Positions 36,450 through 46,279 of a stretch of DNA of 64,000 nt are shown piece by piece. The translations under genes were made by a program, and so were the position numbers. Where the stretch lies: NCBI GenBank assembly GCA_022842785.1, contig JALHOW010000002.1, forward strand, positions 62,001 to 126,000, read 5' to 3'. The notes below the pieces were generated by a model. That model made no database searches, was not told the DNA's origin, and saw nothing but the letters and a program-made list of their open reading frames with translations. Origin of the DNA: Hyphomicrobiaceae bacterium. Lineage in GTDB: Bacteria; Pseudomonadota; Alphaproteobacteria; Rhizobiales; Hyphomicrobiaceae. Every line of letters starts with the position of its first letter. Position 1 is the stretch's first letter.

Positions 36450-37373
36450 GTGGGGCGCCGCAAGAAGGGCAATCCGATCAACGGCTGGGTCGTGCTGGAC
36501 AAGTCTATCGGCATGACGTCGACGCAGGCCGTCGGCAAGGTGCGCTGGCTGTTCCAGGCGCAGAAGGCTGGGCACGCCGGCACACTCGATCCGCTTGCGA
36601 CGGGCATCCTGCCGATCGCGCTCGGCGAGGCGACGAAGACTGTGCCCTATGCCGTCGATGGTCAGAAGGCCTACCGCTTCACGGTCCGCTGGGGCGCGGA
36701 GACCAACACCGACGACGCCGAGGGCCAGATCGTCGAGCGCACCGACTTGCGTCCGACGCGCGCTTCGATCGAGGCGCTGCTCCCGAATTTTCACGGCGAG
36801 ATCCTGCAAACACCGCCGGCCTTCTCCGCCATCAAGATCGACGGCCAGCGCGCCTATGACCTCGCGCGCCAGGGCGAGACCGTGAAGCTCGAGGCCCGCC
36901 CCGTCCAGATCGATCGGCTCGAGCTGGTCGAGATGCCGGACCACGATACCTCCGTGTTCGAGGCTGAGTGCGGCCGCGGTACTTATGTCCGCGCCATTGC
37001 CCGCGACATCGGCCGCACGCTCGGCTGCCTCGGCCATGTGACCGCACTCCGTCGCACGCGTGTCGGCCCCTTCGAGGAAGCGCAGGCCGTGACCATCGAC
37101 GAACTCGAGGAAGCGGCCAATCGCGAAGACGGCGGCGTCGAGATCAAGTCGATGCTGCGTCCGGTGGAGAGCGCGCTTGCCGAGCTTCTCGAGGTCAATG
37201 TGTCACAATCGGATGCGGCCCGCCTCGCGCGCGGACAACCCGTGCTGCTGCGCGGACGCGATGCGCCGGTCATGAACGGCGAGGCCTTTGCCCTATCGAA
37301 GGGTACGCTGATTGCGCTCTGCGAGATCGAGCGCGGTGAGCTGAGGCCCCTACGCGTCTTCAATCAGGCCTGA
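36450..37373 (+). CDS. truB: tRNA pseudouridine-55 synthase
   Basis: A 307-residue enzyme that makes pseudouridine 55 in the T loop of tRNAs. The catalytic Asp is D47 in GHAGTLDPLATGILPIALGEATK. The motifs NGWVVLDKSIGMTS, QTPPAFSAIKIDGQRAYDLAR and CGRGTYVRAIARDIG are present, and the C-terminal part is PUA-like. It starts with GTG directly after the rbfA stop. In most relatives rpsO and pnp follow; here the operon appears to end, with a hairpin about 110 bases downstream. Confidence 0.95.
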   Translation: MGRRKKGNPINGWVVLDKSIGMTSTQAVGKVRWLFQAQKAGHAGTLDPLATGILPIALGEATKTVPYAVDGQKAYRFTVRWGAETNTDDAEGQIVERTDLRPTRASIEALLPNFHGEILQTPPAFSAIKIDGQRAYDLARQGETVKLEARPVQIDRLELVEMPDHDTSVFEAECGRGTYVRAIARDIGRTLGCLGHVTALRRTRVGPFEEAQAVTIDELEEAANREDGGVEIKSMLRPVESALAELLEVNVSQSDAARLARGQPVLLRGRDAPVMNGEAFALSKGTLIALCEIERGELRPLRVFNQA

Positions 37374-37482
37374 GAGGGCGTTTTTCGCTCACGCCGCTAT
37401 TCGCTCCGCTCATCGGCTCCGCGGGGGCGGCGCTCGCGCCGGCGCGCGGTCGCGCGCTGCTGACGCATATCGATAAAGCAAA

Positions 37483-37510
37483 AGGCGCGGAGACCCTGAG
37501 CTCCGCGCCT
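37483..37510. terminator. Hairpin behind truB
   Basis: AGGCGCGGAG (37483-37492) and CTCCGCGCCT (37501-37510) form a perfect 10-bp stem with an 8-base loop. The T-rich side (TTTGCTTT) is on the minus strand; on the plus strand CAAATTCTTC follows. It may end the truB transcript or work in both directions. Confidence 0.55.
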
Positions 37511-37571
37511 CAAATTCTTCACGCCGGGGAAGATCTACGTCCAGGGTTCAGCCATGTTGAGCCCGAGGCCG

Positions 37572-37608
37572 TGAACTGCCATTGAACGCTGCATTCATGC
37601 CGGGTTCA
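37572..37608 (+). promoter_or_regulatory. Operator candidate: four boxes with 11-bp period
   Basis: TGAA at 37572, TGAA at 37583, TTCA at 37594 and TTCA at 37605 are spaced exactly 11 bases apart. TTCA is the complement of TGAA, so the array is two direct repeats facing two inverted ones. A period of one helical turn is typical of response-regulator dimers. It lies about 205 bases before the MacA-like start. Confidence 0.55.
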
Positions 37609-37812
37609 TCGCCCGGAAGTGGGGCCGGTAAGCTTGCTGGACAATTTGTAATGGCGGGGTGTCTTCTCCCCGCGGGGCCTTTCCGCCACAATGATGCCGC
37701 GACACGCCGGGGCAGCGCGACGGAATACGTTTCACGCCGGCGTTCAAGCAACAGGGGCCGGTCCCTAGTGGGGCCGGTCGCTTGATGTGCGGAGCGCGGG
37801 CAGGTCGGACAC

Positions 37813-39381
37813 ATGGCAGGCCGTTTCAAGTATCTCTTCACGTTGGCGCTGCCTCTGGCAGCCGTGGGCGTCGGTGCCGCCTGGATGCTGAACCTCGGTG
37901 GCTTCGGCAGCTCCGGCGACAGCGCACTGGCCTTCGACACGACCGAAATCAGCCGCGGTGAAATCCGCCGGCTCGTAACGACATCGGGCCCGGTCCGCGC
38001 CGTCGTCACGGTCAGCGTCGGCTCGCAGCTTTCGGGCCGGATCGACAAGCTCAGCGCCGACTTCAACAGCGAGGTCAAGGAAGGCGACCTGCTCGCCCGC
38101 CTCGACGACAAGACCTTCGCCGCCCGTGTCGCCCAGGCCCGCGCCGATCTTGTCGCGGCCCAGGCCGGCCTCACCAATCAGGAGGCCGCCCGCACCAAGG
38201 GCGAGGCTGTCTTGAGGAATGCCAAGCGGCTGCTCGAGCGCCAGGAGACACTTGCGACCAAGGGCGTGGCCTCTGCCGCGACGCTCGACACCGCCATCCG
38301 CGACGTGGATGTGGCGACGGCCGACATTGCCGTGATCGACGCCCAGATCGCCAACGCGAAGGCGACGATCGCGCAGCGCGAGGCCGCATTGAAGGTCGCC
38401 GACATCGACCTCGAGCGCACACTCATCCAATCGCCGATCGACGGCACCGTAATCTCGCGCACCATCGACGTCGGCCAGACCGTCGCCGCAAGCTTGCAGG
38501 CACCGGAGCTCTTCAAGATCGCGCAGGATCTGCGCCGCATCCAGATCGAAGCCCAGGTCAACGAGGCCGACGTCGGCTCCATTCGCGAAGGGAACTCGGT
38601 CGAGTTCACGGTGGACGCCTACCCCGAGGATCGCTTCCACGGGACCGTGTCCCAGGTTCGGCTTGCCGCGACAGAATTGCAGAATGTTGTCACCTACACG
38701 GTGATCATCGAGGCGCGGAACGAGGATCGCCGCCTGTTCCCTGGCATGACAGCCAACGTCCAGATCGAGACCGCGCGCCGCCGTGACGTGCTCCGCGTCT
38801 CGAATGACGCCTTGCGTTTCCGTCCGCGCGATACGGCAGCCGCCACGCCTCAGGCCGGCGCTGCCCAGGCCGCCGAACGCAGCGATCGGCTCGTCGAGCA
38901 AATGAAGGGCGCCCTCAAGCTCTCCGACGCGCAGGTCGGCACGATGCAGGAGGTCATGCGCAAAGCTGCGGCCGCGCGCGCCGAGCGCCAGAAGTCGCGT
39001 GAGGCCCAAGGTGAAGGCGCGGGGAGTGCCAGTGGTGGTGGGAGTGGCGATGGTGCAGGCCCCGCTGAGAGGAGGTCCGCCGACGGCCGTCCCGGTGGCA
39101 ATGCCGGCGGTGATGGCGGCGCACGCAATCGCTTCATGGAGCGCATTGAAGCTGTTCTCGAGCCGACTTTGACTGACGAGCAGAAGCCGCTCCTGGAGCG
39201 CTGGCGCGCGACGCGCCAGTCGGGCCGCATGGCATCTGTTTGGATCATGGGATCCGATCGCAAGCCCGAGCAACGCCAGATTCGACTCGGCATCGGCGAC
39301 GAACAGTTTGCCGAACTCGTGGGAGGCCTCAAGCAAGGTGATCGCGTCATCACCCGGCAGCGCCAGACCGTGAAGCGCTAA
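37813..39381 (+). CDS. MacA-like periplasmic adaptor subunit with inserted helical segment
   Basis: A 522-residue membrane-fusion protein. There is one N-terminal membrane helix (about 8-28). The lipoyl-like part is [20 protein letters not shown]; a long coiled hairpin covers about 100-200; the barrel has [20 protein letters not shown]; and the membrane-proximal part ends [20 protein letters not shown]. Between them (about residues 340-470) lies an insert absent from short MacA proteins: two helices with an LS-D-AQ and an LTDEQ motif joined by a Gly-rich linker. The partners are the ABC ATPase and permease encoded next. It probably links the transporter to an outer-membrane channel for export of a lipid, peptide or drug. 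Confidence 0.85.
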   Translation: MAGRFKYLFTLALPLAAVGVGAAWMLNLGGFGSSGDSALAFDTTEISRGEIRRLVTTSGPVRAVVTVSVGSQLSGRIDKLSADFNSEVKEGDLLARLDDKTFAARVAQARADLVAAQAGLTNQEAARTKGEAVLRNAKRLLERQETLATKGVASAATLDTAIRDVDVATADIAVIDAQIANAKATIAQREAALKVADIDLERTLIQSPIDGTVISRTIDVGQTVAASLQAPELFKIAQDLRRIQIEAQVNEADVGSIREGNSVEFTVDAYPEDRFHGTVSQVRLAATELQNVVTYTVIIEARNEDRRLFPGMTANVQIETARRRDVLRVSNDALRFRPRDTAAATPQAGAAQAAERSDRLVEQMKGALKLSDAQVGTMQEVMRKAAAARAERQKSREAQGEGAGSASGGGSGDGAGPAERRSADGRPGGNAGGDGGARNRFMERIEAVLEPTLTDEQKPLLERWRATRQSGRMASVWIMGSDRKPEQRQIRLGIGDEQFAELVGGLKQGDRVITRQRQTVKR

Positions 39382-39395
39382 AGCAACGTGCCGCC

Positions 39396-40157
39396 ATGGA
39401 TCCAACGACCCAAATCGACCGGTTGGAGAGTGCGGCGCGGCATGACGCGAAGCCGCTGATCGAGGCGCGCGGCGTCGCGAAGATCTACACCGTCGGTGAG
39501 CAGACCGTGCGCGCGCTCGACGGTGTTTCGCTCAGCATTCATCTCGGTGAGTTCGTCGCGATCATGGGGCCATCGGGATCGGGCAAGTCCACCATGATGA
39601 ACCTCATCGGCGCCCTCGATGTGCCGACGACGGGGGCCATGGTGCTCGATGGGCGCGATGTCGCCACCCTCGACTCCGATGCTCTCGCCAACCTGCGCAA
39701 CCGCACCATCGGCTTCGTCTTCCAGCAGTTCAACCTGCTGCCAAGGACAACCGCACTGCGCCAGGTCATGCTGCCGCTGCTCTATGCGCATCCGCGCCCG
39801 CCCGACGCCGAGGCCATGGCGCGCCACCGCCTCGAACAGGTCGGCCTCAAGGATCGCATGGACCACGTCCCGAGCCAGCTCTCGGGTGGCCAGCAGCAGC
39901 GCGTCGCCATCGCGCGCGCACTCGTCAACAACCCGAAGCTCCTGCTCGCCGACGAGCCGACCGGCGCCCTCGACAGCAAGACATCCGAAGAGATCATGGC
40001 GCTCTTCTGCACGCTCAATACGGAAGGCATCACCGTCGTCGTCGTGACGCACGAGCCCGATGTTGCGGAGTATGCCAAGCGCCGCGTGCTTTTCCGCGAC
40101 GGGCACGTCGTCGAGGATGTCTCCCAAGCCGGTTACATGGGAAGGGCTGCGGAATGA
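39396..40157 (+). CDS. ABC transporter ATP-binding protein, MacB/LolD type
   Basis: A 253-residue ATPase. Walker A is GPSGSGKST (about residues 56-64), the Q-loop lies in FVFQQFNLL, the signature is LSGGQQQR, Walker B is [12 protein letters not shown] and the H-loop is VVVTHEP. It matches the MacB/LolD/FtsE group. In E. coli MacB the ATPase and permease are fused; here they are separate. Its last 4 bases overlap the permease start (ATGA), so they are coupled. It energises the complex from the cytoplasmic side. Confidence 0.93.
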   Translation: MDPTTQIDRLESAARHDAKPLIEARGVAKIYTVGEQTVRALDGVSLSIHLGEFVAIMGPSGSGKSTMMNLIGALDVPTTGAMVLDGRDVATLDSDALANLRNRTIGFVFQQFNLLPRTTALRQVMLPLLYAHPRPPDAEAMARHRLEQVGLKDRMDHVPSQLSGGQQQRVAIARALVNNPKLLLADEPTGALDSKTSEEIMALFCTLNTEGITVVVVTHEPDVAEYAKRRVLFRDGHVVEDVSQAGYMGRAAE

Positions 40158-41386
40158 ACGTCTTCGACAGCCTCGGCATTGCGTTGACGGCGCTCCGCGC
40201 CAATACGCTGCGCTCGATCCTCACGACGCTCGGCATCATCATCGGCGTTGCCTCAGTCATCGTCATGGTGGCCGTTGGCACGGGCGCGCGCAGCGAGGTC
40301 GATCGGCAGATTGCATCGCTCGGCTCGAACATGCTCGTCGTGTTCCCGGGCTCGACGCGAGTCGGCGGACGTGCGGGTGGCGCGGGCACACGTCTTCCGC
40401 TTTCCGAGCGCGACATGCAGGCGCTCCGGGAGAGCATTCCCGGTGTCGTCGCTGTCTCGGGGCTTCTGCAGGGATCCGGCCCCGTGATCTACGGGAATGC
40501 CAACTGGACCACGTCCCTCATGGGCATCCACGACCAGTTCAATGAAGTGCGCGACTGGCAGGTCGTCGAAGGACGCGAGTTCACGGCCAACGAAGTGAAG
40601 ACGGCCGCGCGCGTCGCGCTCGTCGGGAAGACGGTCGTCGACAAGATATTCAACGGCGGCGATCCCATCGGCGCCACCATTCGTGTGTTGAACGTGCCTT
40701 TCCAGGTCGTCGGCGTGCTCGACAGCAAGGGCCAGAACTCGTTCGGCCGCGACCAGGACGACGTGGTCATGCTGCCGATGTCGGCGGCGCGCGGGCGCAT
40801 TGTCGGGCGCAGCCGTCTCGTGAACGACAATGTCGGCAACATTCACGTGAAGTTCGATGCCAGCACGGATCTCAGCGAGGCCCAGGAGCAAATCGAAACG
40901 CTGCTCCGTCAGCGCCGCAAGATCAAGGCCGGCGCCGAGGACGATTTCAACGTCCGCAATCTCTCGGAGTTCATGCGCGCACGCACGTCGGCACTGACGA
41001 CCATGGGCTGGCTGCTCGCCGCAACCAGCGCCATCTCGCTCATCGTCGGCGGCATCGGCATCATGAACATCATGCTCGTCTCGGTCACGGAGCGTACGCG
41101 CGAGATCGGACTTCGCATGGCCGTCGGTGGGCGGCGGCGCGATATCCTGATGCAGTTCCTCGTCGAGGCTGTCGCGCTCTGTCTGCTGGGAGGCCTGATC
41201 GGCGTCAGCATCGGCGTGGCGACGGCGGCAGGCGTGGCGCTCTCGGCTCAGTGGCCGATCGTGATTGCCCCCAATGCCATCATGATGGCACTTGGCGCGG
41301 CAGCGCTGACAGGTGTCGTGTTCGGGTTCTTCCCGGCACGTCGAGCCGCGCACCTCAACCCGATCGACGCGCTGCGCACCGAGTAA
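40154..41386 (+). CDS. ABC transporter permease, MacB/FtsX type
   Basis: A 410-residue membrane protein. The first helix is at 18-42 ([19 protein letters not shown]), a large periplasmic MacB core domain runs from about 50 to 275, and three helices lie at about 285-310, 335-365 and 375-400 (FtsX domain, with [20 protein letters not shown] and [20 protein letters not shown]). It forms a mechanotransmission-type transporter with the ATPase and adaptor. PBP1A converges on it with 6 bases between the stops. Confidence 0.92.
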   Translation: MNVFDSLGIALTALRANTLRSILTTLGIIIGVASVIVMVAVGTGARSEVDRQIASLGSNMLVVFPGSTRVGGRAGGAGTRLPLSERDMQALRESIPGVVAVSGLLQGSGPVIYGNANWTTSLMGIHDQFNEVRDWQVVEGREFTANEVKTAARVALVGKTVVDKIFNGGDPIGATIRVLNVPFQVVGVLDSKGQNSFGRDQDDVVMLPMSAARGRIVGRSRLVNDNVGNIHVKFDASTDLSEAQEQIETLLRQRRKIKAGAEDDFNVRNLSEFMRARTSALTTMGWLLAATSAISLIVGGIGIMNIMLVSVTERTREIGLRMAVGGRRRDILMQFLVEAVALCLLGGLIGVSIGVATAAGVALSAQWPIVIAPNAIMMALGAAALTGVVFGFFPARRAAHLNPIDALRTE

Positions 41387-41392
41387 GAGCAC

Positions 41393-43984
41393 TCACCACA
41401 AGCCGCGACCCCGCGTGAGTGCGCGCGCGTCCTCGCCACGTCCACCGCCGCTGCGCTCGGTGCGGGGCGCCCAGCCACCACCCGAGGGAGACTGGCTGCC
41501 TTCCTGGTCAGACTGCGGCTGCGTGAAGCCACCCGTCTCGTCCGTGAAGCCGATGATCGAATAGGGATCGTCGGGCTCCTCGTCGGGCTTGAAGGCCTCG
41601 AGCACGCTGCGCCCATCGCCTGACTGCACGCGCAGACCTGTCGACGGGTTCACGCGCACGAGCTTGATGCCGGGCGGAATGCGGAAGGGTGTGGCGGGCT
41701 TGTCGGCGAGGGCCATCTTCATGAACGAACCGAAGATCGGCACCGCGATCGCGCCGCCCGTCGCCTCTTTGCCCATGGGCTTTGGAATGTCGTAGCCGAC
41801 GAACACGCCAACGACGAGGTCCGGCGAGAAGCCGATGAACCACGCATCCTTGGCGTCGTTTGTCGTGCCCGTCTTGCCGGCGAGCGGCTTGCCGATCGAA
41901 CGGAGCGACGTGGCCGTACCGCGTTGCACGACGCCTTCCAGCATCGACGTGATCTGATAGGCCGTATGTGGGTCGATGATCTGACGGCGGTTGTCGCTCA
42001 CTTCAGGCTCGCCCTGACCATTCCAGGTCGCCTGCCGGCACTCCTGGCAATCGCGATCATCATGGCGCCATACCGCGCGGCCCCAGCGGTCTTGAATGCG
42101 GTCGATATAAGTGGGCCGCACCTGCCGTCCGCCATTCGCCAGCATCGCGTAGGCCGCGGTCATGCGGAGCAGCGTCGTCTCGCCCGCGCCGAGCGCCATG
42201 GAAAGCACCGGCGTCAGCTCGTCATAGATGCCAAAGCGGCGCGAATACTCGCCGACGAGCGGCATGCCCATGTCCTGGGCGAGGCGCACCGTCATCAGGT
42301 TGCGCGAATGCTCGATGCCGACCCGCAGCGTCGTCGGGCCATAGAACTGGCCGCTGTAGTTTTTCGGCCGCCATACATCGAGGCCGGCGCCTTGTTCGAT
42401 GGTGATCGGCGCATCGAGAACGACGCTCGTCGGCTTATAGCCATTGTCCATCGCGGCCGCATAGACGAAGGGCTTGAACGACGAACCCGGCTGGCGACGG
42501 GCCTGCGCGGCACGATCGAACTGGCTCAGCGCGAACGAGAAGCCGCCGACGCTCGCGAGCACACGGCCCGTGTGCGGATCCATGACGACGATGCCGCCGC
42601 CGATCTCGGGGATCTGCATGAGCGACCACACGCCCTGCAGCTCGTCATGATTTTTCGGCGCGACATAAATGACGTCGCCGACGTTCAGCACATCGCCCGC
42701 GCCCGGCTGCTTGCCCGGCTTACGGTTCGCCCACCTGATCTCCTCGTAGGGCACCTCGACGGCCTCGCGATCGGCAACAAGGCTACCGTCCTGCTGGCGC
42801 GCCGGACGAAGCCCGACCGTTGCCTTCTCGCGCTCGATCTTGAGCACGACGCCGAGACGCCAGGGATGAATATCGTTCGGGATATCCGGGATCGCGCCGA
42901 GCGGCGCACCCCAGTCGCCGGAAACAGCAATCTTCTCGACGGCGCCGCGCCAGCCCTGCTTGCGATCGAACGTCACCAATCCTTCGACGAGCGCGCGTCG
43001 GGCGAGCGCCTGATAGCGCGGCGCGAGCGTCGTGCGAACCGAGAGGCCGCCTTGATAGAGCTTCTCGTCGCCGAACTGCGCGATCAGCGTGCGCCGAACT
43101 TCTTCCGCGAAGTAATCCGCGGCCTGCGTCTGCACGCCGAAGGGCCGGATGTTGACGATGAGCGGCTTCGCCGAAGCTGCTTTCGCCTCCTGATCGGTGA
43201 TGTAGCCGTTCTCGGCCATCAGCCCCAGGATGGCATTGCGGCGAGCGACCGCTTCCTTCTCCTTGCGGAACGGATGATAGTTGTTCGGTCCCTTGGGCAG
43301 CGCCGCGAGGTACGCCATTTCCTCGAGCGTCAGGTCCTTCAACTCTTTGTTGAAGTACGTGAGCGATGCAGCGGCGACGCCGAACGTGTTGAGGCCGAGG
43401 TAGATCTGATTGAGATAGAGCTCGAGGATCTTTTCCTTCGAGTACGCGCTCTCGATCCGCACCGCGAGAATGGCTTCCTTGAGCTTGCGATCGGCCGTGC
43501 GCTCGCTGGTCAGCAGGAAGTTCTTGGCGACCTGCTGCGTGATCGTCGAGGCACCCTCGGCTCGCCGACGGCGTCCCTGGACCTTGTCCATGACATAGCG
43601 GGTGCCGGCGCGCACCATGCCCACGAAGTCGAGGCCACCATGTTCGAAGAAGCGCTTATCCTCAGCCGAGAGGTAAGCAGCAATGAGGGGCTTCGGCACG
43701 GTGTTGATCGGCACGAAGATGCGCCGCTCGTGCGCGTATTCGGAGATGAGGGCACCGTTGTGCGCGTGGATGCGCGTCATCACCGGCGGCTCATATTTGG
43801 CGAGGCTGTCATAGCTCGGCAGGTCGTTCGAGGCCTGCCACAGGAAGTAGCCGCCAACCGCAGCGCCGATCAGAAAGAGAAACATGCCCGAGGCAAATGA
43901 GAACCCGAGGAGGCTCAGCAGCAGGCTGCGGCGCCGCCGCTTAGGCTTGCGCTCCACAGGCGGCAATATCGGGGGCGGTCTCAT
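41393..43984 (-). CDS. mrcA: Penicillin-binding protein 1A (bifunctional)
   Basis: An 863-residue inner-membrane protein that polymerises and cross-links peptidoglycan. A basic tail and one membrane helix (about 25-48) are followed by the GT51 glycosyltransferase domain with catalytic Glu in YLSAEDKRFFEHGG and the ITQQVAKNFLLT motif. An OB-like domain follows, then the transpeptidase with SSFK (about residue 498), SRN and KTGTTND. The frame opens a few codons earlier at TTG; ATG 43982-43984 is preferred. It is a single gene. Confidence 0.95.
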   Translation of the reverse strand: MRPPPILPPVERKPKRRRRSLLLSLLGFSFASGMFLFLIGAAVGGYFLWQASNDLPSYDSLAKYEPPVMTRIHAHNGALISEYAHERRIFVPINTVPKPLIAAYLSAEDKRFFEHGGLDFVGMVRAGTRYVMDKVQGRRRRAEGASTITQQVAKNFLLTSERTADRKLKEAILAVRIESAYSKEKILELYLNQIYLGLNTFGVAAASLTYFNKELKDLTLEEMAYLAALPKGPNNYHPFRKEKEAVARRNAILGLMAENGYITDQEAKAASAKPLIVNIRPFGVQTQAADYFAEEVRRTLIAQFGDEKLYQGGLSVRTTLAPRYQALARRALVEGLVTFDRKQGWRGAVEKIAVSGDWGAPLGAIPDIPNDIHPWRLGVVLKIEREKATVGLRPARQQDGSLVADREAVEVPYEEIRWANRKPGKQPGAGDVLNVGDVIYVAPKNHDELQGVWSLMQIPEIGGGIVVMDPHTGRVLASVGGFSFALSQFDRAAQARRQPGSSFKPFVYAAAMDNGYKPTSVVLDAPITIEQGAGLDVWRPKNYSGQFYGPTTLRVGIEHSRNLMTVRLAQDMGMPLVGEYSRRFGIYDELTPVLSMALGAGETTLLRMTAAYAMLANGGRQVRPTYIDRIQDRWGRAVWRHDDRDCQECRQATWNGQGEPEVSDNRRQIIDPHTAYQITSMLEGVVQRGTATSLRSIGKPLAGKTGTTNDAKDAWFIGFSPDLVVGVFVGYDIPKPMGKEATGGAIAVPIFGSFMKMALADKPATPFRIPPGIKLVRVNPSTGLRVQSGDGRSVLEAFKPDEEPDDPYSIIGFTDETGGFTQPQSDQEGSQSPSGGGWAPRTERSGGGRGEDARALTRGRGLW

Positions 43985-44262
43985 CAAGTTCAACTAATCC
44001 GGTCGTGCACGGATGGGTCTGTCTAGACCCCGATGCCGGGAGAAGCAAGCGCGCGCCCGGTTTCATCCAGAGGTTACAATCGATTGTGTCATTAGCGGGT
44101 CACAGCCGTGTGAATGTCCGCAAGTGTACTTGTATCGCCAGCTTTTCCGCATCCAGCGTGGTTAATGCGCCGCGGCTCGGCCCCGCCGTCATGGGCTTGC
44201 ATGGATTGCCCGGCGGCCTGAGAGTTGGGCTCTCTGAACAGCCAACAGATTGGGGAAACACC

Positions 44263-44658
44263 ATGGACATCGAGGACCAGCGCAAGCGGGGCCGGGAAAT
44301 TCTGGGGGAAGTGATCGGCGCCGCCTATCTCGAGCGGCGCGACGCTTCGACCAGCGACTTCAACAGACCGTTGAGAGAGTTTTCCGAGACCTACGCCTTC
44401 GGCGACATCTGGGCGCGCCCGGGCCTGCCGCGGAAGGTGCGCAGTATGATCTGCATGGCCATGCTGACGGCCATGGGCAAGCCCGCCGAGTTGCGCCTTC
44501 ACGTGAACTCGGCGATCAACAACGGCTGTACCGTCGAGGAAATCCAAGAGGTGCTCTACCAGACCGTCGCCTACTGCGGCATCCCGGCGACCATCGAGGC
44601 CTTCAAGGTCGCGGAAGAGGTCCTGGCCGAGCGCGGGCTCACGAAGCCTAAGGGCTGA
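44263..44658 (+). CDS. Carboxymuconolactone decarboxylase (CMD) family protein
   Basis: A 131-residue helical protein of the PcaC/AhpD superfamily: FGDIWARPGLPRKVRSMICMAMLTAMGK, LRLHVNSAINNGCTVEEIQEVLYQTVAYCGIPATIEAF. The HxxxAxxNGCTxEEI segment and the Y-C-G-I-P end match 4-carboxymuconolactone decarboxylase-like enzymes, not the CxxC peroxidases. No other protocatechuate-pathway genes are adjacent, so its substrate is open. The frame extends far upstream, but ATG 44263 after GGGGAAACACC is the natural start. Confidence 0.82.
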   Translation: MDIEDQRKRGREILGEVIGAAYLERRDASTSDFNRPLREFSETYAFGDIWARPGLPRKVRSMICMAMLTAMGKPAELRLHVNSAINNGCTVEEIQEVLYQTVAYCGIPATIEAFKVAEEVLAERGLTKPKG

Positions 44659-44688
44659 GCCGCGAGAACTTGACTGGGTGCCAATGAA

Positions 44689-44713
44689 GGGCCGGCGCCG
44701 TCAGCGCCGGCCC
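44689..44713. terminator. Bidirectional hairpin between convergent genes
   Basis: GGGCCGGCGC (44689-44698) and GCGCCGGCCC (44704-44713) form a perfect 10-bp stem with a 5-base loop. It sits between the CMD gene and the convergent aminotransferase gene and may end both transcripts, although neither side has a long T run. Confidence 0.6.
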
Positions 44714-44722
44714 AAACTTCAA

Positions 44723-46108
44723 TCAGCCGACCATGCCTTCCTTGCGCGCCCAGTCGAGGCCGCGATCGAGGGCCCGCGCCATGCGGTCGAACATGGTGTT
44801 GATCTGGTCGGCGTTGATGACCAGCGGCGGGCAGAGCGCGAGCGTGTCGCCGGAGATCGAACGCGAGATCAGCCCTTCTTCCTGAGCGAAGATGTTCACT
44901 TTCGCACCGACGCCCTGGCGCGGATCGAACGACTGCTTGCTCTTCTTGTCCTTCACGAGCTCGATGCCGCCGATGAGGCCGACACCACGCGTCTCGCCAA
45001 CCAGCGGGTGCGCGTCGAGTTCCTTCAAGCGCTTCATGAAGGTCGGCGCGACCTTGCGCACATGCCCCACGATATCGATGCGCTCGTAGATTTCGAGCGT
45101 CTTGACCGCGACGGCCGAGGCCACCGGATGGCCCGAGTATGTGAAGCCGTGCGCGAACACGCCGAGCTTTTTGCTCTCGTCGATCATGGCCTGATAGACG
45201 TGCTCGGGCACCGTGATCGCGCCAAGCGGCATGTAAGCCGAGGTGATCGCCTTGGCCATCGAGATGGTATCGGGCTGCATGTTGAAGGTCTGCGTCCCGA
45301 ACATATTGCCGGTGCGCGCAAAGCCGCAGATGACCTCGTCGGCAATGAACGCGATGTCGTAATGGCGCAGGATCTCCTGGACCTTCTCGAAGTACGTCTT
45401 CGGCGGCACGATGACGCCGCCCGCACCCATCACCGGCTCGGCGATGAAGGCGGCAATCGTCTCAGGCCCCTCGCGCTCGATGAGGGCCTCGAGCTTGCCC
45501 GCGAGGCGCGACGCGAACTCTTCCTCGCTCTCACCTTCCTTGGCGAAGCGATAGTAGTGCGGCTTGTCGGTGTGCAGGATGCGCGCGATCGGAAGATCGA
45601 AATCGGCGTGGAAGATCGGAATTCCGGTGAGGCTGCCGGCGGCGATCGTCACGCCGTGGTAGGCATGCATCCGCGAGATGATCTTCTTCTTGTTCGGCTT
45701 GCCAATGGCATTGTTGTAGTACCACTGCAGCTTGATCTGCGAGTCGTTGGCCTCACTGCCCGAGCTTGTGAAGAACACCTTGGAGGTCGGGCATGGCGCG
45801 ATCTCCTTGATTTTCTCGGCGAGCTGAACGGCCGGCTCGTGACTGCGCCCGCCAAAGAGGTGCGTGAACGAGAGCTTCCGCATCTGCTCGGCTGCGGCCT
45901 CGACCAGCTCGGTATTGCCGTAGCCAAGACCCGTGCACCACAGCCCGGCCAAGCCTTCGATGTATTCTTTGCCCGAGGAATCATAGACATGGATGCCCTC
46001 GGCACGCTCGAGCATCATCGGCCCGGTGGTCCGGTGCGTCGCGAGGTTGGTCGCCGGATGCAAAACTGTCTCGACGTCGCGAGCGGCAAAATTGGTAAGC
46101 GTGGCCAT
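44723..46108 (-). CDS. Class III (omega-) aminotransferase
   Basis: A 461-residue PLP enzyme. The PLP Lys is in SMAKAITSAYMPLGA (about residue 287), with Asp in FIADEVICGFARTG, the phosphate-binding GSEANDSQIK, and the Tyr/His motif RMHAYHGVT. It resembles beta-alanine/putrescine/taurine:pyruvate aminotransferases. The frame is open for 150 bases further upstream, but ATG 46106-46108 gives the normal N-terminus. It is divergent from the DUF1499 gene, with 171 bases between them. The amino donor is unknown. Confidence 0.9.
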   Translation of the reverse strand: MATLTNFAARDVETVLHPATNLATHRTTGPMMLERAEGIHVYDSSGKEYIEGLAGLWCTGLGYGNTELVEAAAEQMRKLSFTHLFGGRSHEPAVQLAEKIKEIAPCPTSKVFFTSSGSEANDSQIKLQWYYNNAIGKPNKKKIISRMHAYHGVTIAAGSLTGIPIFHADFDLPIARILHTDKPHYYRFAKEGESEEEFASRLAGKLEALIEREGPETIAAFIAEPVMGAGGVIVPPKTYFEKVQEILRHYDIAFIADEVICGFARTGNMFGTQTFNMQPDTISMAKAITSAYMPLGAITVPEHVYQAMIDESKKLGVFAHGFTYSGHPVASAVAVKTLEIYERIDIVGHVRKVAPTFMKRLKELDAHPLVGETRGVGLIGGIELVKDKKSKQSFDPRQGVGAKVNIFAQEEGLISRSISGDTLALCPPLVINADQINTMFDRMARALDRGLDWARKEGMVG

Positions 46109-46279
46109 TGCACGTATGTCCTGTTCTTGACGGGAAGCCCGACTATGAGTAGCGCGGACACGGGAGCCTGACAAAGCCAAAGAACCGACCGGGCGCACAG
46201 CGTTCGTGCACCCGCTGAAATCGCCGAGCGTACGCGGCAAGCCTCTCAGTGATGTCATCAGGGACGATCTGCCACCGCC

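Larger units (their letters stand above)
37374..37812. other. 439-bp intergenic region upstream of the export operon
   Basis: No coding frame is convincing, and no rpsO is present. The region contains the hairpin at 37483-37510, the regular four-box array at 37572-37608, and a GC-rich stretch (37420-37460) behind truB. The leader of the MacA-like gene runs to 37812; no strong -35 box was found, which fits a promoter that needs an activator. Confidence 0.6.

Noticed and set aside
37548-38177. Minus-strand gene opposite the start of the MacA-like gene
   Set aside because: Ser/Arg/Ala-rich frame without motifs; it would cover the operator candidate and the adaptor start.
44005-44262. N-terminal extension of the CMD-family protein at 44263
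   Set aside because: The frame is open upstream, but its sequence is not protein-like and a normal start with a ribosome-binding site is present at 44263.
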